From positions 1 through 64,000 of the forward strand of contig CACWNW010000010.1 of NCBI GenBank assembly GCA_902762305.1: a stretch of DNA of 64,000 bases, read 5' to 3'. Positions 1 through 9,124 of the stretch are shown here, piece after piece; positions within the stretch are counted from its first letter, which is position 1, and each line of letters starts with the position of its first letter. The stretch comes from Fibrobacter succinogenes (GTDB lineage Bacteria > Fibrobacterota > Fibrobacteria > Fibrobacterales > Fibrobacteraceae). The translations under genes were made by a program, and so were the position numbers. The notes below the pieces were generated by a model. The model had not been told where the DNA came from and searched no databases. It saw only the letters and a list, made by a program, of their open reading frames with translations.

Positions 1-1263
1 ACCCGCTACGACATGGAAATGATCCGCGAGACCGGCATGTGCAGCGGCATCGAGAACTATTCCCGCATTATCGAGGACCGCGCCCCGGGTACGCGCCCGT
101 TCACGCTCATCGACTACTTCGGCGACGACTGGCTCCTGATGGTGGACGAATCCCACGTGAGCATCCCGCAGGTGGGCGGCATGGCCGAGGGCGATAAGAG
201 CCGCAAGACCACACTGGTGCAGTACGGGTTCCGCCTCCCCTGCGCACTCGACAACCGCCCGATGAACTTCGCCGAATTCGAGTACATGTACCCGAAGCAG
301 GTGCTTTTCGTGTCTGCGACTCCCGGCGATTACGAACTGAAAAAGACAGGCGGCGTAGTTACCGAACAAATTAACAGGCCGACCGGACTCTTGGACCCAA
401 AAATCGAGATGTTCCCCATCAAGGGCCAGATGGACGTATTGCTGTACCGCATCGAGGAAGTCGTCAAGAACGGCGACCGCGTACTCGTCACGACGCTTAC
501 CAAGAAGATGGCGCAGGACCTTACCGACTTCTTCGTGGAAGCGGGCATCCGAGCGCGTTACCTGCACAGCGACATCAAGACGCTGGAACGCCACGAGCTC
601 ATCCGCGGGCTTCGCACCGGAGAATTCGACGTTCTCGTGGGCATCAACCTGCTGCGCGAAGGCCTCGACCTGCCCGAAGTGAGCATGGTCGCGATTCTCG
701 ATGCCGACAAGGAAGGATTCCTGCGCAACTACCGCAGCTTAATCCAGACGATGGGCCGCGCGAGCCGCAACGTGAACGGTACCGTGCTCCTGTTCGCCGA
801 CAACATGACCGACAGTCTGGAAAAGGCAGTCACCGAAACCGCCCGCCGCCGCAGCGTGCAGGAAGAATTCAACAAGGAACACGGCATCACGCCGAAGTCG
901 GTAACGCGCAAGCTCGAAGACGACCTGAGGATCAACGACCCGCTCGGCGATATCGGCGACGATTCCGTCGACGAGGACTGGGAAGACGAACCTTCGACAG
1001 GCTCAGAGAACCTCGGCATCCGCCCGATGGAACCGCTGCAGCCCTCGAGCAAGACCAAGAAGAAGGCCTCCCGCTACTCCAAGCGCGCGGACAGTGTCAT
1101 TCTGAGCGGAGCACGTAGTGCGAAGTCGAAGAATCCAGACCCGCAATCCAATTCCACGCAAGCCAAGATCGAAGATCTCGAACGCCAGATGAAGGAAGCC
1201 GCCGCCCGCCTCGACTTCGAAGAAGCGGCCCGCCTCCGCGATATCATCCGCGGCATGAAATAA
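1..1263 (+). CDS. uvrB: Excinuclease ABC subunit B, C-terminal part (5' end outside window)
   Basis: UvrB is the helicase-like damage-verification subunit of nucleotide excision repair, acting with UvrA and UvrC. The reading frame is open from base 1, so the gene is partial at its 5' end. Visible family features are the [20 protein letters not shown] segment, the helicase C-terminal part with [14 protein letters not shown] and GRASRN, and a C-terminal UVR motif ([21 protein letters not shown]) that in the family contacts UvrC. The linker before the UVR motif is odd: bases 991-1008 and 1095-1144 match dispersed intergenic repeat families yet are read in frame. The stop at 1261-1263 is followed by a gene-free stretch before the cellulase. 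Assignment is very secure. Confidence 0.97.
   Translation, partial: TRYDMEMIRETGMCSGIENYSRIIEDRAPGTRPFTLIDYFGDDWLLMVDESHVSIPQVGGMAEGDKSRKTTLVQYGFRLPCALDNRPMNFAEFEYMYPKQVLFVSATPGDYELKKTGGVVTEQINRPTGLLDPKIEMFPIKGQMDVLLYRIEEVVKNGDRVLVTTLTKKMAQDLTDFFVEAGIRARYLHSDIKTLERHELIRGLRTGEFDVLVGINLLREGLDLPEVSMVAILDADKEGFLRNYRSLIQTMGRASRNVNGTVLLFADNMTDSLEKAVTETARRRSVQEEFNKEHGITPKSVTRKLEDDLRINDPLGDIGDDSVDEDWEDEPSTGSENLGIRPMEPLQPSSKTKKKASRYSKRADSVILSGARSAKSKNPDPQSNSTQAKIEDLERQMKEAAARLDFEEAARLRDIIRGMK
1095..1144 (+). repeat. Dispersed repeat copy inside uvrB
   Basis: By eye about 41 of 49 bases match the intergenic copy at 8802-8850 (tgtcatcctgagcgaagc type). Here it is translated in frame as part of the UvrB linker. 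A second repeat-like piece (ccttcgacaggctcagaga) lies at 991-1009 in the same linker. Confidence 0.7.
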
Positions 1264-1476
1264 GCCCCTTTTACCGCATTCGCCCGACCCCGCCGTGAGG
1301 CCCGTCACACCGTCGCTGTCATAAGGTGACGCGCATCACCTCGTTCACCTCGAAAGTAAAGTTTTGTTTACATTTGTTGAACAGATAAAAACGCTATTAT
1401 CGGGCGCATCCACATTTTGCTTTATATAGGCTCCCTACAAATCTATTTTCAAAAAAACAACTCGCAAGGAGCTTTT

Positions 1477-3564
1477 ATGACCCGTATTGGAATGTTTGGA
1501 ATCATTTGCAGCACAGCACTTTTCGCCACGACAAGCGCGTTCGCCTTGCCGAAGGCTACCGAGATTTACCCCAAGATGGGACTCGGCTACAACATCGGCA
1601 ACACGATGGAAGTGCCCAAGAATCCGACCGACTGGGGAAACCCCTTCCCGGACGCAGCCTACGTGAAGGCCATCAAGGACGCCGGATTCAACACTGTGCG
1701 CATCCCCTGTGCATGGGACAGTCACGCCAGCAACGGCACCATCAACGCCAGCTGGCTTGATTCCGTCAAGACAGTCGTAGACCTCGTCATCAACAACGGC
1801 ATGTACGCCATCTTGAACAGCCACTGGGATGGAGGCTGGCTCGAAGACCATGTTTTTGACGGCGAGGGCTACGACAAGACCGGACTTGTGAACAGTTCCG
1901 CGAACTCAGTCGCCGCCAAGCAGGAAAGCTACTGGAAGCAGATCGCCACCAAATTCGCGGCCTACGACGAACACCTGATTTTCGCCTCCGCCAACGAACC
2001 CGGCGTGAACGACCCGTGGAACGGCGGTGCAGACAACGGCCAGTGGGCATTCGACGAGAACCGCATGAAGGTCCTCAAGCAGTTCCACGAAGCATGCCTC
2101 AAGGCAGTGCGTAGCACCGGCGGAAACAACGCCACGCGTATCGTGGTCGTGCAGTCCCCGCGTACCGAAATCGACAAGGCCCCGCTCCTTTCCGCGCAGT
2201 ACCCGACCGACCCGGCCGGCGAAGGCTACACCATGGCCGAAGTCCACTTCTACCCCTACCAATTCTCGCTCATGACCGGCGGCGACGAAGACTGGGGCAA
2301 GATGTTCTACTACTGGGAAGACAAAACCCCGGGCAACGACGCCGCGCACACCTGCTCCGGTACGGCCCTCGGTTCCAAGAAATCCATCGACAACCTTTTC
2401 AGCGGGCTCAAGAGCCGCTTCTACGACAAGGGCATCCCCGTCGTGATCGGTGAAATGGGTGCAGTGAAGCGCCTGTCCGCCCTTTCTGGCGACAACCTCA
2501 AGAAGCACCTCGAAGCGCGTGCCGCATGGTACGGCTACACGGTCGCCGCCGCCAAGAAGAACGGGCTCGTCCCCTGCGTGTGGGACACCGGTGACGAAGG
2601 CGACGGGAACTTCACCATCATCCGCCGCCAGGTGGACAAGTTCGGCGGCAACGTGGGCGACATTACCGACGTCGAGACGCTCAACGCCATGCGCGAAGCC
2701 TACGGCCAGGCAGCGCTCCCGGGCAACACCATCGATTCCACCGTCAACGAAAGCCTTTCCACCGACAACAAGGCCCTGCACATCATCTACAAGACCAAGC
2801 AGGCAGACTCTTCCGAAGCCGGCACGATGCGCATCGACCTGAAAACCGCGAACGCCGACTGGAGCCAGTATGTCGCCATCTCGTTCGATATGCGCGTGGA
2901 AGGTGAAGTCGCCGGCCCGTGCCTCGACCAGACGCGCGAAGGCTGCGGCGATTACGGCTGGGCAAGCGTTTCTCTCTTCAACATGTCCGGGGAATGGGAC
3001 TGGAAGGAAGTCTCCCTCGGCAACGTCAGCGACCTCGGCACCTTCACCAACTACAAGATTGAATTCGGCGACGAAGACGGCCAGCTCGCCCTCACCGCCC
3101 CGAACGACGTGAAGTCCATCGGCATCAACCTGTACGGAACGCAGTTCACCGGCGACATGTACCTCGACAACATGCTCCTGTGGAAGGCCGACGGTACCGT
3201 CGATACGCTGGAAAGCTTCAACAAGAAGAAACCTTCCCTGCAGGGTATCGCCACCGGCGAACTCATCCAGGCGAACACCAAGGGCGAATGGATATCCGCC
3301 ATCAAGCCCGCCTATGTCGCCGCCACCAGCAAGATGCTCGTGAACGTGCAGCCGGGCATGGTGACCGCCAGGTTCAGCGCCGCGAAGACGGCCCCGGCAA
3401 AAGCGATGCTCATGAACAGCATAGGCCAGGTGGTCGCCCAGCAGAACTTCACCGCCAGCAGGGGCGCAAACACTGTCGAACTGAGCAGCAGCTACCGCGG
3501 CCCCGCGATGCTCGTCGTAAGGCAGGGCAGCCAGCAGCTCGTGCAGAAGATTATGCTGAAGTAA
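1477..3564 (+). CDS. Secreted GH5-family endoglucanase (cellulase)
   Basis: This 695-residue protein is predicted to be exported and to cleave beta-1,4-glucan. The start is ATG 1477, preceded by AAGGAG at 1466-1471, although the frame is open further upstream. Residues 1-23 form a signal peptide ending in SAFA. The catalytic domain (about 28-440) has GYNIGNT, NSHWDGGW, the ANEP motif with the presumed acid/base Glu174, EVHFYPYQF, and VIGEMGA with the presumed nucleophile Glu326. Residues about 450-600 look like a beta-sandwich carbohydrate-binding module (DMYLDNMLLW). The last 70 or so residues (MLMNSIGQVVAQ to QKIMLK) resemble a type IX secretion sorting domain. It is a single-gene unit followed by strong hairpins. 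Exact GH5 subfamily and substrate are not resolved. Confidence 0.93.
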   Translation: MTRIGMFGIICSTALFATTSAFALPKATEIYPKMGLGYNIGNTMEVPKNPTDWGNPFPDAAYVKAIKDAGFNTVRIPCAWDSHASNGTINASWLDSVKTVVDLVINNGMYAILNSHWDGGWLEDHVFDGEGYDKTGLVNSSANSVAAKQESYWKQIATKFAAYDEHLIFASANEPGVNDPWNGGADNGQWAFDENRMKVLKQFHEACLKAVRSTGGNNATRIVVVQSPRTEIDKAPLLSAQYPTDPAGEGYTMAEVHFYPYQFSLMTGGDEDWGKMFYYWEDKTPGNDAAHTCSGTALGSKKSIDNLFSGLKSRFYDKGIPVVIGEMGAVKRLSALSGDNLKKHLEARAAWYGYTVAAAKKNGLVPCVWDTGDEGDGNFTIIRRQVDKFGGNVGDITDVETLNAMREAYGQAALPGNTIDSTVNESLSTDNKALHIIYKTKQADSSEAGTMRIDLKTANADWSQYVAISFDMRVEGEVAGPCLDQTREGCGDYGWASVSLFNMSGEWDWKEVSLGNVSDLGTFTNYKIEFGDEDGQLALTAPNDVKSIGINLYGTQFTGDMYLDNMLLWKADGTVDTLESFNKKKPSLQGIATGELIQANTKGEWISAIKPAYVAATSKMLVNVQPGMVTARFSAAKTAPAKAMLMNSIGQVVAQQNFTASRGANTVELSSSYRGPAMLVVRQGSQQLVQKIMLK

Positions 3565-3600
3565 AAAATACCCGGCACTGCTGAGGTGTCTCTGCCGGGG

Positions 3601-3660
3601 AACACACCTAAGGGTGTGTGGAAGTCCCCCGCGGCATTCGCCGCGGGGGATGTTTCTTTA
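3601..3660 (+). terminator. Double hairpin terminator after the GH5 gene
   Basis: A small hairpin (acacacc/ggtgtgt, 3602-3619) is followed by a 10-bp stem, tccccgcgg-type arms at 3625-3634 and 3641-3650, and then a T-rich tract. It lies between convergent genes and ends the GH5 transcript. Confidence 0.8.
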
Positions 3661-3674
3661 TTGTGCGGGAATCC

Positions 3675-5246
3675 CTAATCGCGATACGTTCCGAGGGCCT
3701 TTATATTGAACCCGCCCACGTAGCCAGTTTTATTGAACACGTCCACGTTGCCAGCTTCATCTTCTATAACGAACCTGATCGAGACAACACGTTTGACAAC
3801 CTCTTCACCCGATATTCTGTATTTTTCAGGATCAGGCAACTTATCCAAATTAATCGGGGTGAATTCATTCCACTTAAAGCATTTTGTCGTTTGCGCGGAA
3901 GATTTCGGCAATACCACCGCCGGCCATTTATAGATATCCAGGTTCTCATTCTCCAGAACATAATCCTGCGATACCCCGTTAAAACCTTCATCCAACGTAA
4001 TCGGGTCCAAATCCAGCGTCATGGAATAATCCGACTGATACGTGACACAGATTCCGCCCCAATTCGATATATCGACGGGCATGCCCACGCCAGAATCGTT
4101 ATGGGCCAGATCGAACCCAAACAACACGAACGGTTTAGTGGTTAGTTCTCCCTGGTCCAACACGACATTGTGACAGCACATGCCATCGCACGCATCGATA
4201 ATATCGTCGAAAGGCGTAGTTCCGTCATACAGGTCACTTAAATACCAATCAAAATAAGATTTACCTCCGTTAACTCGATCCGTATACTCGAACCATTCCC
4301 CATTCTGCAAATGGCTCCAGGAAGAATTCGCATAAAGCGCAGTCTTGACAAATCCATCCTTGGCCGGGCCATCCCACAGATCTCGTGGATAATCGGAACT
4401 GGTCAACACGGCTGCCGAAAAACTTGAAGAGTACTCGGAATAAGTCCCTATAGACTTGATATTGAATTTATATTCTCCCGCACGGCCCGAAAATACGAAC
4501 TTGAATCCAACCAGCTGCTTTGCCGCCTTTACGCCAGCATCGGTCTTCCAGTATTCCGGTGTGTCTTGCAACCATTGGGGAACCCTGACGGAGCTCCATT
4601 TTCTGCACTCCGTAATGGGTTCGCCATCCCTTGAGTAATACATGTTTACACGGGGATAGTCGAAGACATAATCTTTGTCAAGGAAATCTAGCGAGTCCGC
4701 AACCACAAATTGCAACGTCGGCGAAAGATCCGACGTATACGTCATGCAAATGCCGTCCCAATCAGAGACATCGACGGGAACGGGATTACCCGCGTCATCC
4801 TTCGCAAGCGTAAAGCGGACACCCACAAACGGATCGGCAACGTCCCCCCAGTAGTCACCCAGAACGACCGTTCCGCAAATGCCATTGCACGAATCAATAA
4901 TGGTCTGTTCATCCTCCGGGCCAATCAAATCCGTCGGCCAAATCACAAACGAGGAACCTCCATTTCCGGAATCCGTTTCCAGCTTCCAATGGCCATCCGG
5001 TTTCGCATTCACGGACAACATGGGCGCATAGCGATTGGCATTAATGGAGAACGTGCCCGCACTCGGGTTCCACAAATCACCTATTCCCGAATCGAACGAT
5101 CCCGAAGAAGATCTCGCCACCGAACTCGACGATGTCAACGCCATCGTATTCGGCTCCGTCGACGTTCCCGCAAGCCCATTTTCTTCCGAGCACGCCACCA
5201 AGGCTAACGCCACGGCTCCGCACGCCAAATAAACATTACGCTTCAT
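3675..5246 (-). CDS. Lipoprotein with two tandem beta-type domains, paired with TIGR02147 gene 1
   Basis: The 523-residue product starts at ATG 5246, preceded on its strand by GGGGAGG. It overlaps the end of the upstream TIGR02147 gene by 11 nt, so translation is probably coupled. The N-terminus is a lipoprotein signal with lipobox LVAC (Cys19), then SEENGLAGTSTEPN and a Ser-rich linker. The body contains two diverged copies of one domain of roughly 220 residues, marked by DVSDWDGICMTYTSDLSPTL versus DISNWGGICVTYQSDYSMTL, and by CNGICGTVVL versus CDGMCCHNVVL. Both copies end in similar KFNIKSIGTY/GFNIKALGTY strands. The fold may be a galactose-binding-like sandwich. I do not recognise a named family; outer-membrane or surface location is inferred. 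Confidence 0.75.
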   Translation of the reverse strand: MKRNVYLACGAVALALVACSEENGLAGTSTEPNTMALTSSSSVARSSSGSFDSGIGDLWNPSAGTFSINANRYAPMLSVNAKPDGHWKLETDSGNGGSSFVIWPTDLIGPEDEQTIIDSCNGICGTVVLGDYWGDVADPFVGVRFTLAKDDAGNPVPVDVSDWDGICMTYTSDLSPTLQFVVADSLDFLDKDYVFDYPRVNMYYSRDGEPITECRKWSSVRVPQWLQDTPEYWKTDAGVKAAKQLVGFKFVFSGRAGEYKFNIKSIGTYSEYSSSFSAAVLTSSDYPRDLWDGPAKDGFVKTALYANSSWSHLQNGEWFEYTDRVNGGKSYFDWYLSDLYDGTTPFDDIIDACDGMCCHNVVLDQGELTTKPFVLFGFDLAHNDSGVGMPVDISNWGGICVTYQSDYSMTLDLDPITLDEGFNGVSQDYVLENENLDIYKWPAVVLPKSSAQTTKCFKWNEFTPINLDKLPDPEKYRISGEEVVKRVVSIRFVIEDEAGNVDVFNKTGYVGGFNIKALGTYRD

Positions 5247-6081
5247 TTTTTTCCTCCCCTTTTTTTTCAACCTCTTTTGTAAGAGGGAATAACTGTAAAT
5301 TCAACCTGTAAACCTGCCTGATATCGGTACACGATTCTGCAATCGCGACAATCCGCTTGCGGCATTCCGCCAGTTCAAGAGCAATCCGTTCGTAGGCAGC
5401 ACGGTCGACGCCCAGCGTGATGCCGGTGATGTCGCGCTCATCGGCAGTAAACTTGTCCAGCGCATCAATCGCGAGCCGTCCCATTTCGCGGTGCATGGAA
5501 CGTATAGCGAGCGGAAGCCCCTCCTTAGACCCCATTACGGACTTTTCCGTCTGTACATAGGCATCCTCCCCCACTTTCTTGAGAAGTCCCGCCCGCTCTA
5601 GGAACGCAATCGATTTACGAACTTCCAGTGCCGATACCTCTTGGCAACACACCTTTGCCATCTCCCCCGGCATAGAGCCCTGCATTATCGGAGCCAGTTC
5701 GCGTACCACCGGATTCTTCCAGCTCTCGTAATATTCAAAAGCCTCCTTGTCTATCACGCGAACCTTATGATCGAGTGCTATCGATTGCATCTGTTCCAAA
5801 AAAACTTTCTTGGCGGCATCCTTCTTGGCGTTGCCGAACTGGACCATCGCCTCGAAGTACGCCACCTCGTGACCCACAAGCCCCACCGCCGCGGCCACGC
5901 GCCCCATTGTCACCTTGCTCAAATTAGTCTTGCCTTCACAAACCATCTTGAGATAAGAAGGCGAAGAAAACCCCGCAATCTTCGCAAACTCGCGCCATGA
6001 AAAAGCAGAAGTCCTCTTGCGCTCTTCATAGTAGTCGCTCAAGAAAGCGTGGTAGTCTTGATATTCAACAATCGTCTTCAT
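5236..6081 (-). CDS. TIGR02147/DUF4423 family putative regulator 1
   Basis: This 281-residue protein belongs to the TIGR02147 family, heavily expanded in Fibrobacter and of unproven function. ATG 6081 (MKTIVEYQDY) is chosen because the family begins at this point, although the frame extends upstream. Residues about 20-75 look like a helix-turn-helix (SWREFAKIAGFSSPSYLKMV, then LSKVTMGRVAAAVGL). The middle has YYESWKNPVVRELAPIM and the end has VYRLNLQLFPLTK, both recurring in the other copies. No signal peptide or membrane segment is seen, so it is likely cytosolic. It is followed by the lipoprotein at 3675-5246 with an 11-nt overlap. DNA binding and autoregulation are inferences. Confidence 0.85.
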   Translation of the reverse strand: MKTIVEYQDYHAFLSDYYEERKRTSAFSWREFAKIAGFSSPSYLKMVCEGKTNLSKVTMGRVAAAVGLVGHEVAYFEAMVQFGNAKKDAAKKVFLEQMQSIALDHKVRVIDKEAFEYYESWKNPVVRELAPIMQGSMPGEMAKVCCQEVSALEVRKSIAFLERAGLLKKVGEDAYVQTEKSVMGSKEGLPLAIRSMHREMGRLAIDALDKFTADERDITGITLGVDRAAYERIALELAECRKRIVAIAESCTDIRQVYRLNLQLFPLTKEVEKKGEEKNEA

Positions 6082-6192
6082 ACAAATGAATATACAGTCA
6101 AAAAATTTAAAAGTCAATAGTTTATAGAACATTTTTTCATTATTTTTCGTAATTTCCGCATTTTTCTTTAGTTAAAAAACGATTTTATTTCT

Positions 6193-6217
6193 TATATAGT
6201 ACACTTCGTACTATATA
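6193..6217. promoter_or_regulatory. Perfect inverted repeat upstream of TIGR02147 gene 1
   Basis: Ten-base arms (tatatagtac / gtactatata) surround a 5-base centre. The site lies 112 bp or more upstream of ATG 6081, between two divergently oriented signals: the maeB terminator and the TIGR02147 promoter region. It could be an operator for the HTH-bearing neighbour or simply a second hairpin of the terminator region. Confidence 0.45.
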
Positions 6218-6220
6218 CGA

Positions 6221-6245
6221 AAAAGGCCCGCTTACGCGAGCCTTC
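6221..6245 (-). terminator. Terminator of maeB
   Basis: On the minus strand an AAGGCTCGC-GTAA-GCGGGCCTT hairpin is followed by a T-run. It lies about 85 bp past the maeB stop. Confidence 0.75.
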
Positions 6246-6327
6246 CGACTGTAGCTGTTTGCGGCGTTCACCTCATAGAGGACAACTCTACTAAGGTGTT
6301 AAAGCACCAAGTATCGTTTAACTCGTC

Positions 6328-8652
6328 TTACCACATCTTGTCGAATTTCTTGCGGCTCTTTTCCTCGTCCTTCTTTTCCTGGACAATCGCGTCGATGACG
6401 GCGGCGACAGTCAGGTTGAAGATATCGTGCACGGAGGCGTCGGAGTCGGTGAAATGCACCGGCTTGTTCAAGCCCATCTGCACGGGACCGATGGATTCGC
6501 CCACGCCCATTTCGAGGAGCATCTTGCAAGTGGTGTTCGCAGAAGAGAGGCACGGGAAGATGAGCGTATTGACCGTCTGGCCCTTGAGCTTGTTGAAGGG
6601 GTACTTCGTGTCGCGCAATTCCTTGTCGAGCGCCACGTTCACCTGCATTTCGCCGTCGAGCACGTAGTCCGGGAACTGTTCGTGAATCATCTTCACGGCG
6701 TCGCGGGCCTTGTTGGCGGTACCGCGAGCGGATTCCTTGTCAGAGCCAAAATTCGCGTAGCTGAGCATCGCCATCACCGGTTCGTGAGCGAAGAAGCGCA
6801 CGGCGTCGTGCGTGAGTTTCGCGATATCCACGAGCGTTTCGGCATCGGGGTCGCGGTTCACGAGCGTATCGGCCAGGAAGAACGTCCCCTTGCGGGTGCT
6901 GAGGATGTGCATGGCACCGAAGTGTTTGTATTCCTCGCGGATGCCGATGATTTCCTTCGCGAGTTCGATGGTCTCGGAGTACTTGGAGTAACCGCCGGTA
7001 ATGAGCGCGTCGGCATCCCCGAGCTTCACCATCATCATGCCGTAATGGTTCGGTTCGAACATGTCGTCGCGGGCCTCTTCGAAGGTCACGCCGTTGCGGC
7101 CGTTCTCTTCGGCATAGATTTCGGCATACTTGCGGCGGCGTTCGAATTCTTCCGGCGAACGCGGGTTCACAATCTTGATGCCCGTAAGGTCGAGCTGTTC
7201 CTTGCTCGCCATCATCTGGATGCGTTCGGCGTTGCCCAACAGAATCGGGTGCGCAATACCTTCGACCTTCGCCTGGACGGCGGCCTTGAGCATGTTGAGG
7301 TTTCCGCCTTCGGCAAACACCACGCGTTTCGGGTTGCTGCGGGCGGTATCACTGAACTGACGGATGAGCTTGTTGTCGTAACCCATCATGTCACGGAGCT
7401 TGTCGTAGTAGGCATCCCAGTCGGTAATCGGCTTGCGGGCCACGCCACTTTCGATAGCGGCCTTCGCCACAGCGATGGAGACTTCCGTGAGCAGGCGCGG
7501 GTCAAGCGGCTTCGGAATCAAGTATTCCTTGCCGAACGTAAAACGCTGGGCGTTGTACGCGATATTCACCACATCCGGAACCGGCTTGTGGGCGAGCGTC
7601 GCAATGGCGCGGACGGCGGCATGCTTCATGTGTTCGTTGATGCAGGTCGCGCGCACGTCGAGGGCGCCACGGAAAATGTAGGGGAAACCGATGACGTTGT
7701 TCACCTGGTTCGGGTAGTCGCTGCGGCCCGTCGCAAAAATCAAGTCGCCGCGGCTCGCCATGGCCTCTTCGTAGCTGATTTCGGGAGTCGGGTTCGCGAG
7801 CGCGAAGACGATCGGCTGGTCGGCCATGCTGCGGACCATTTCGCGAGTAAGGATGTTGCCCTTCGAAAGTCCCACGAACACGTCGGCGCCCTTCATGGCG
7901 TCTTCGAGCGTCTCGATGTCGGTGCGGTCGGTCGCAAAGAAGGCCTTCGCCTCGGTAAGGCCCTTGCGGTCCTTGCGAATGACGCCCTTGCTGTCGCACA
8001 TGACCAGGTTCTCTTTCTTGAGACCGAGCGACAGGTAGAGTCGCGTGCAGGCGCAAGCGGCTGCACCCGCACCGTTCACCACCATCTTCACGTCGCGAAT
8101 GCTCTTGCCCGCGACCTCGATGGCGTTCAGGAGGCCCGCCGAAGAAATGATAGCCGTACCGTGCTGGTCATCGTGCATCACCGGGATGTCAAGTTCGGCC
8201 TTCAGGGTGTCTTCGATTTCAAAGCATTCCGGAGCCTTGATGTCTTCCAGGTTGATACCGCCGAACGTCGGGGCGATACCCTTCACGATCTCGATAAACT
8301 TCTTCGGATCCTTCTCGTTGATTTCGATGTCGAACACGTCGATACCGGCATAAATCTTGAACAGGAGCGCCTTGCCTTCCATAACCGGCTTACCGGCGAG
8401 GGCACCGATATCACCGAGGCCGAGCACTGCCGTTCCGTTGGAAATCACGGCAACGAGGTTTCCCTTGCCCGTGTATTCGTAAGCGAGGTTATTGTCCTTC
8501 TCGATTTCCAAACAAGGGGCGGCAACGCCCGGAGTGTAAGCAAGCCCCAAGTCCGTCTGCGTGCTGTGCGGCTTGGTCGGCACGATTTCGATCTTGCCGG
8601 GCTTTCCCATGGAGTGGTATTCGAGGGCCTTTTCTTTCAAATCCTTGCTCAT
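6328..8652 (-). CDS. maeB: NADP-dependent malic enzyme with C-terminal phosphotransacetylase-like domain
   Basis: MaeB-type malic enzymes convert malate to pyruvate and CO2 with NADP reduction. The 774-residue length is that of the long MaeB class. The start ATG 8652 ([20 protein letters not shown]) has an upstream AAGGAG; the frame runs further upstream without support. The malic enzyme half (residues 1 to about 430) shows [33 protein letters not shown], the metal-site DIEINEKDP and the HDDQHGTA segment. The second half (about 430-774) resembles phosphate acetyltransferase ([28 protein letters not shown]), which in this class is usually regulatory. It is a monocistronic gene with its own terminator. 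Confidence 0.95.
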   Translation of the reverse strand: MSKDLKEKALEYHSMGKPGKIEIVPTKPHSTQTDLGLAYTPGVAAPCLEIEKDNNLAYEYTGKGNLVAVISNGTAVLGLGDIGALAGKPVMEGKALLFKIYAGIDVFDIEINEKDPKKFIEIVKGIAPTFGGINLEDIKAPECFEIEDTLKAELDIPVMHDDQHGTAIISSAGLLNAIEVAGKSIRDVKMVVNGAGAAACACTRLYLSLGLKKENLVMCDSKGVIRKDRKGLTEAKAFFATDRTDIETLEDAMKGADVFVGLSKGNILTREMVRSMADQPIVFALANPTPEISYEEAMASRGDLIFATGRSDYPNQVNNVIGFPYIFRGALDVRATCINEHMKHAAVRAIATLAHKPVPDVVNIAYNAQRFTFGKEYLIPKPLDPRLLTEVSIAVAKAAIESGVARKPITDWDAYYDKLRDMMGYDNKLIRQFSDTARSNPKRVVFAEGGNLNMLKAAVQAKVEGIAHPILLGNAERIQMMASKEQLDLTGIKIVNPRSPEEFERRRKYAEIYAEENGRNGVTFEEARDDMFEPNHYGMMMVKLGDADALITGGYSKYSETIELAKEIIGIREEYKHFGAMHILSTRKGTFFLADTLVNRDPDAETLVDIAKLTHDAVRFFAHEPVMAMLSYANFGSDKESARGTANKARDAVKMIHEQFPDYVLDGEMQVNVALDKELRDTKYPFNKLKGQTVNTLIFPCLSSANTTCKMLLEMGVGESIGPVQMGLNKPVHFTDSDASVHDIFNLTVAAVIDAIVQEKKDEEKSRKKFDKMW

Positions 8653-8801
8653 CTTGGCTCCTTGACTTTTTGGGGCCAAATATAGAAAAAAGTTTACAAA
8701 AGGCCAAGGGTGCGCAAATTGGCCATTTTTCGCCCATTTGGAGCGAAAAAACACCCTTCTTTTTCAAGAAAACAATAGTTGGGCGTTCCCCGGCTCGCAT
8801 G

Positions 8802-8850
8802 TGTCATCCTGAGCGAAGCCCATAGGGCGAAGTCGAAGGAGCCAGACCCC
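8802..8850. repeat. Dispersed intergenic repeat (tgtcatcctgagcgaagc type)
   Basis: This is the intergenic copy of the repeat also found in frame inside uvrB at 1095-1144. It is followed at 8889-8905 by a perfect gccttgc-cct-gcaaggc hairpin and at about 8910-8940 by further self-complementary sequence. No coding signal is seen in 8653-8978. Confidence 0.65.
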
Positions 8851-8978
8851 AGTTGTTTTGAAGGTCGCCGGGTCGGGCTATACTCGCCTTGCCCTGCAAG
8901 GCTCACCGAGCCTCGCTACGCGAGTCTCGGCACTAGCGTGTAACTATCCCTAACGCGAATGCAAGGGGAAAAACTCTA

Positions 8979-9007
8979 TTGACTTTCCTAGATGATTATT
9001 GTATATT
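8979..9007 (+). promoter_or_regulatory. Consensus-like sigma-70 promoter
   Basis: TTGACT at 8979-8984 and TATATT at 9002-9007 are separated by exactly 17 nt. It drives the short leader transcript that ends in the hairpin at 9069-9106. Confidence 0.7.
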
Positions 9008-9012
9008 ATTTC

Positions 9013-9106
9013 TTGATGACAGGGTGGCAGACCAGCCCACCTAAGATAAAAAAGAAAGGTCTAGGATGAGCCGTATTTCATTTAATATGAAATACGGCTT
9101 TTTTTT
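9013..9106 (+). ncRNA. Small RNA or attenuated leader
   Basis: A transcript of about 90 nt is predicted between the promoter at 8979-9007 and an intrinsic terminator (13-bp perfect stem 9069-9081/9087-9099 and eight T). Within it AGACC and GGTCT (9029-9033/9058-9062) can pair. A 17-codon reading frame (MTGWQTSPPKIKKKGLG) starts at ATG 9016, almost at the predicted 5' end, so it might instead be a leaderless leader peptide. No known RNA family is recognised. Confidence 0.5.
9069..9106 (+). terminator. Strong intrinsic terminator
   Basis: agccgtatttcat and atgaaatacggct form a perfect 13-bp stem with a 5-nt loop, followed by an uninterrupted T-run. Confidence 0.85.
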
Positions 9107-9124
9107 GTTTAAAGGAAATAAAAC

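Noticed and set aside
6427-8685. 752-codon plus-strand ORF antisense to maeB
   Set aside because: It is the complement of the well-supported maeB gene; the composition is His/Arg/Val-rich with no family motif, typical of a shadow frame in GC-rich coding DNA.
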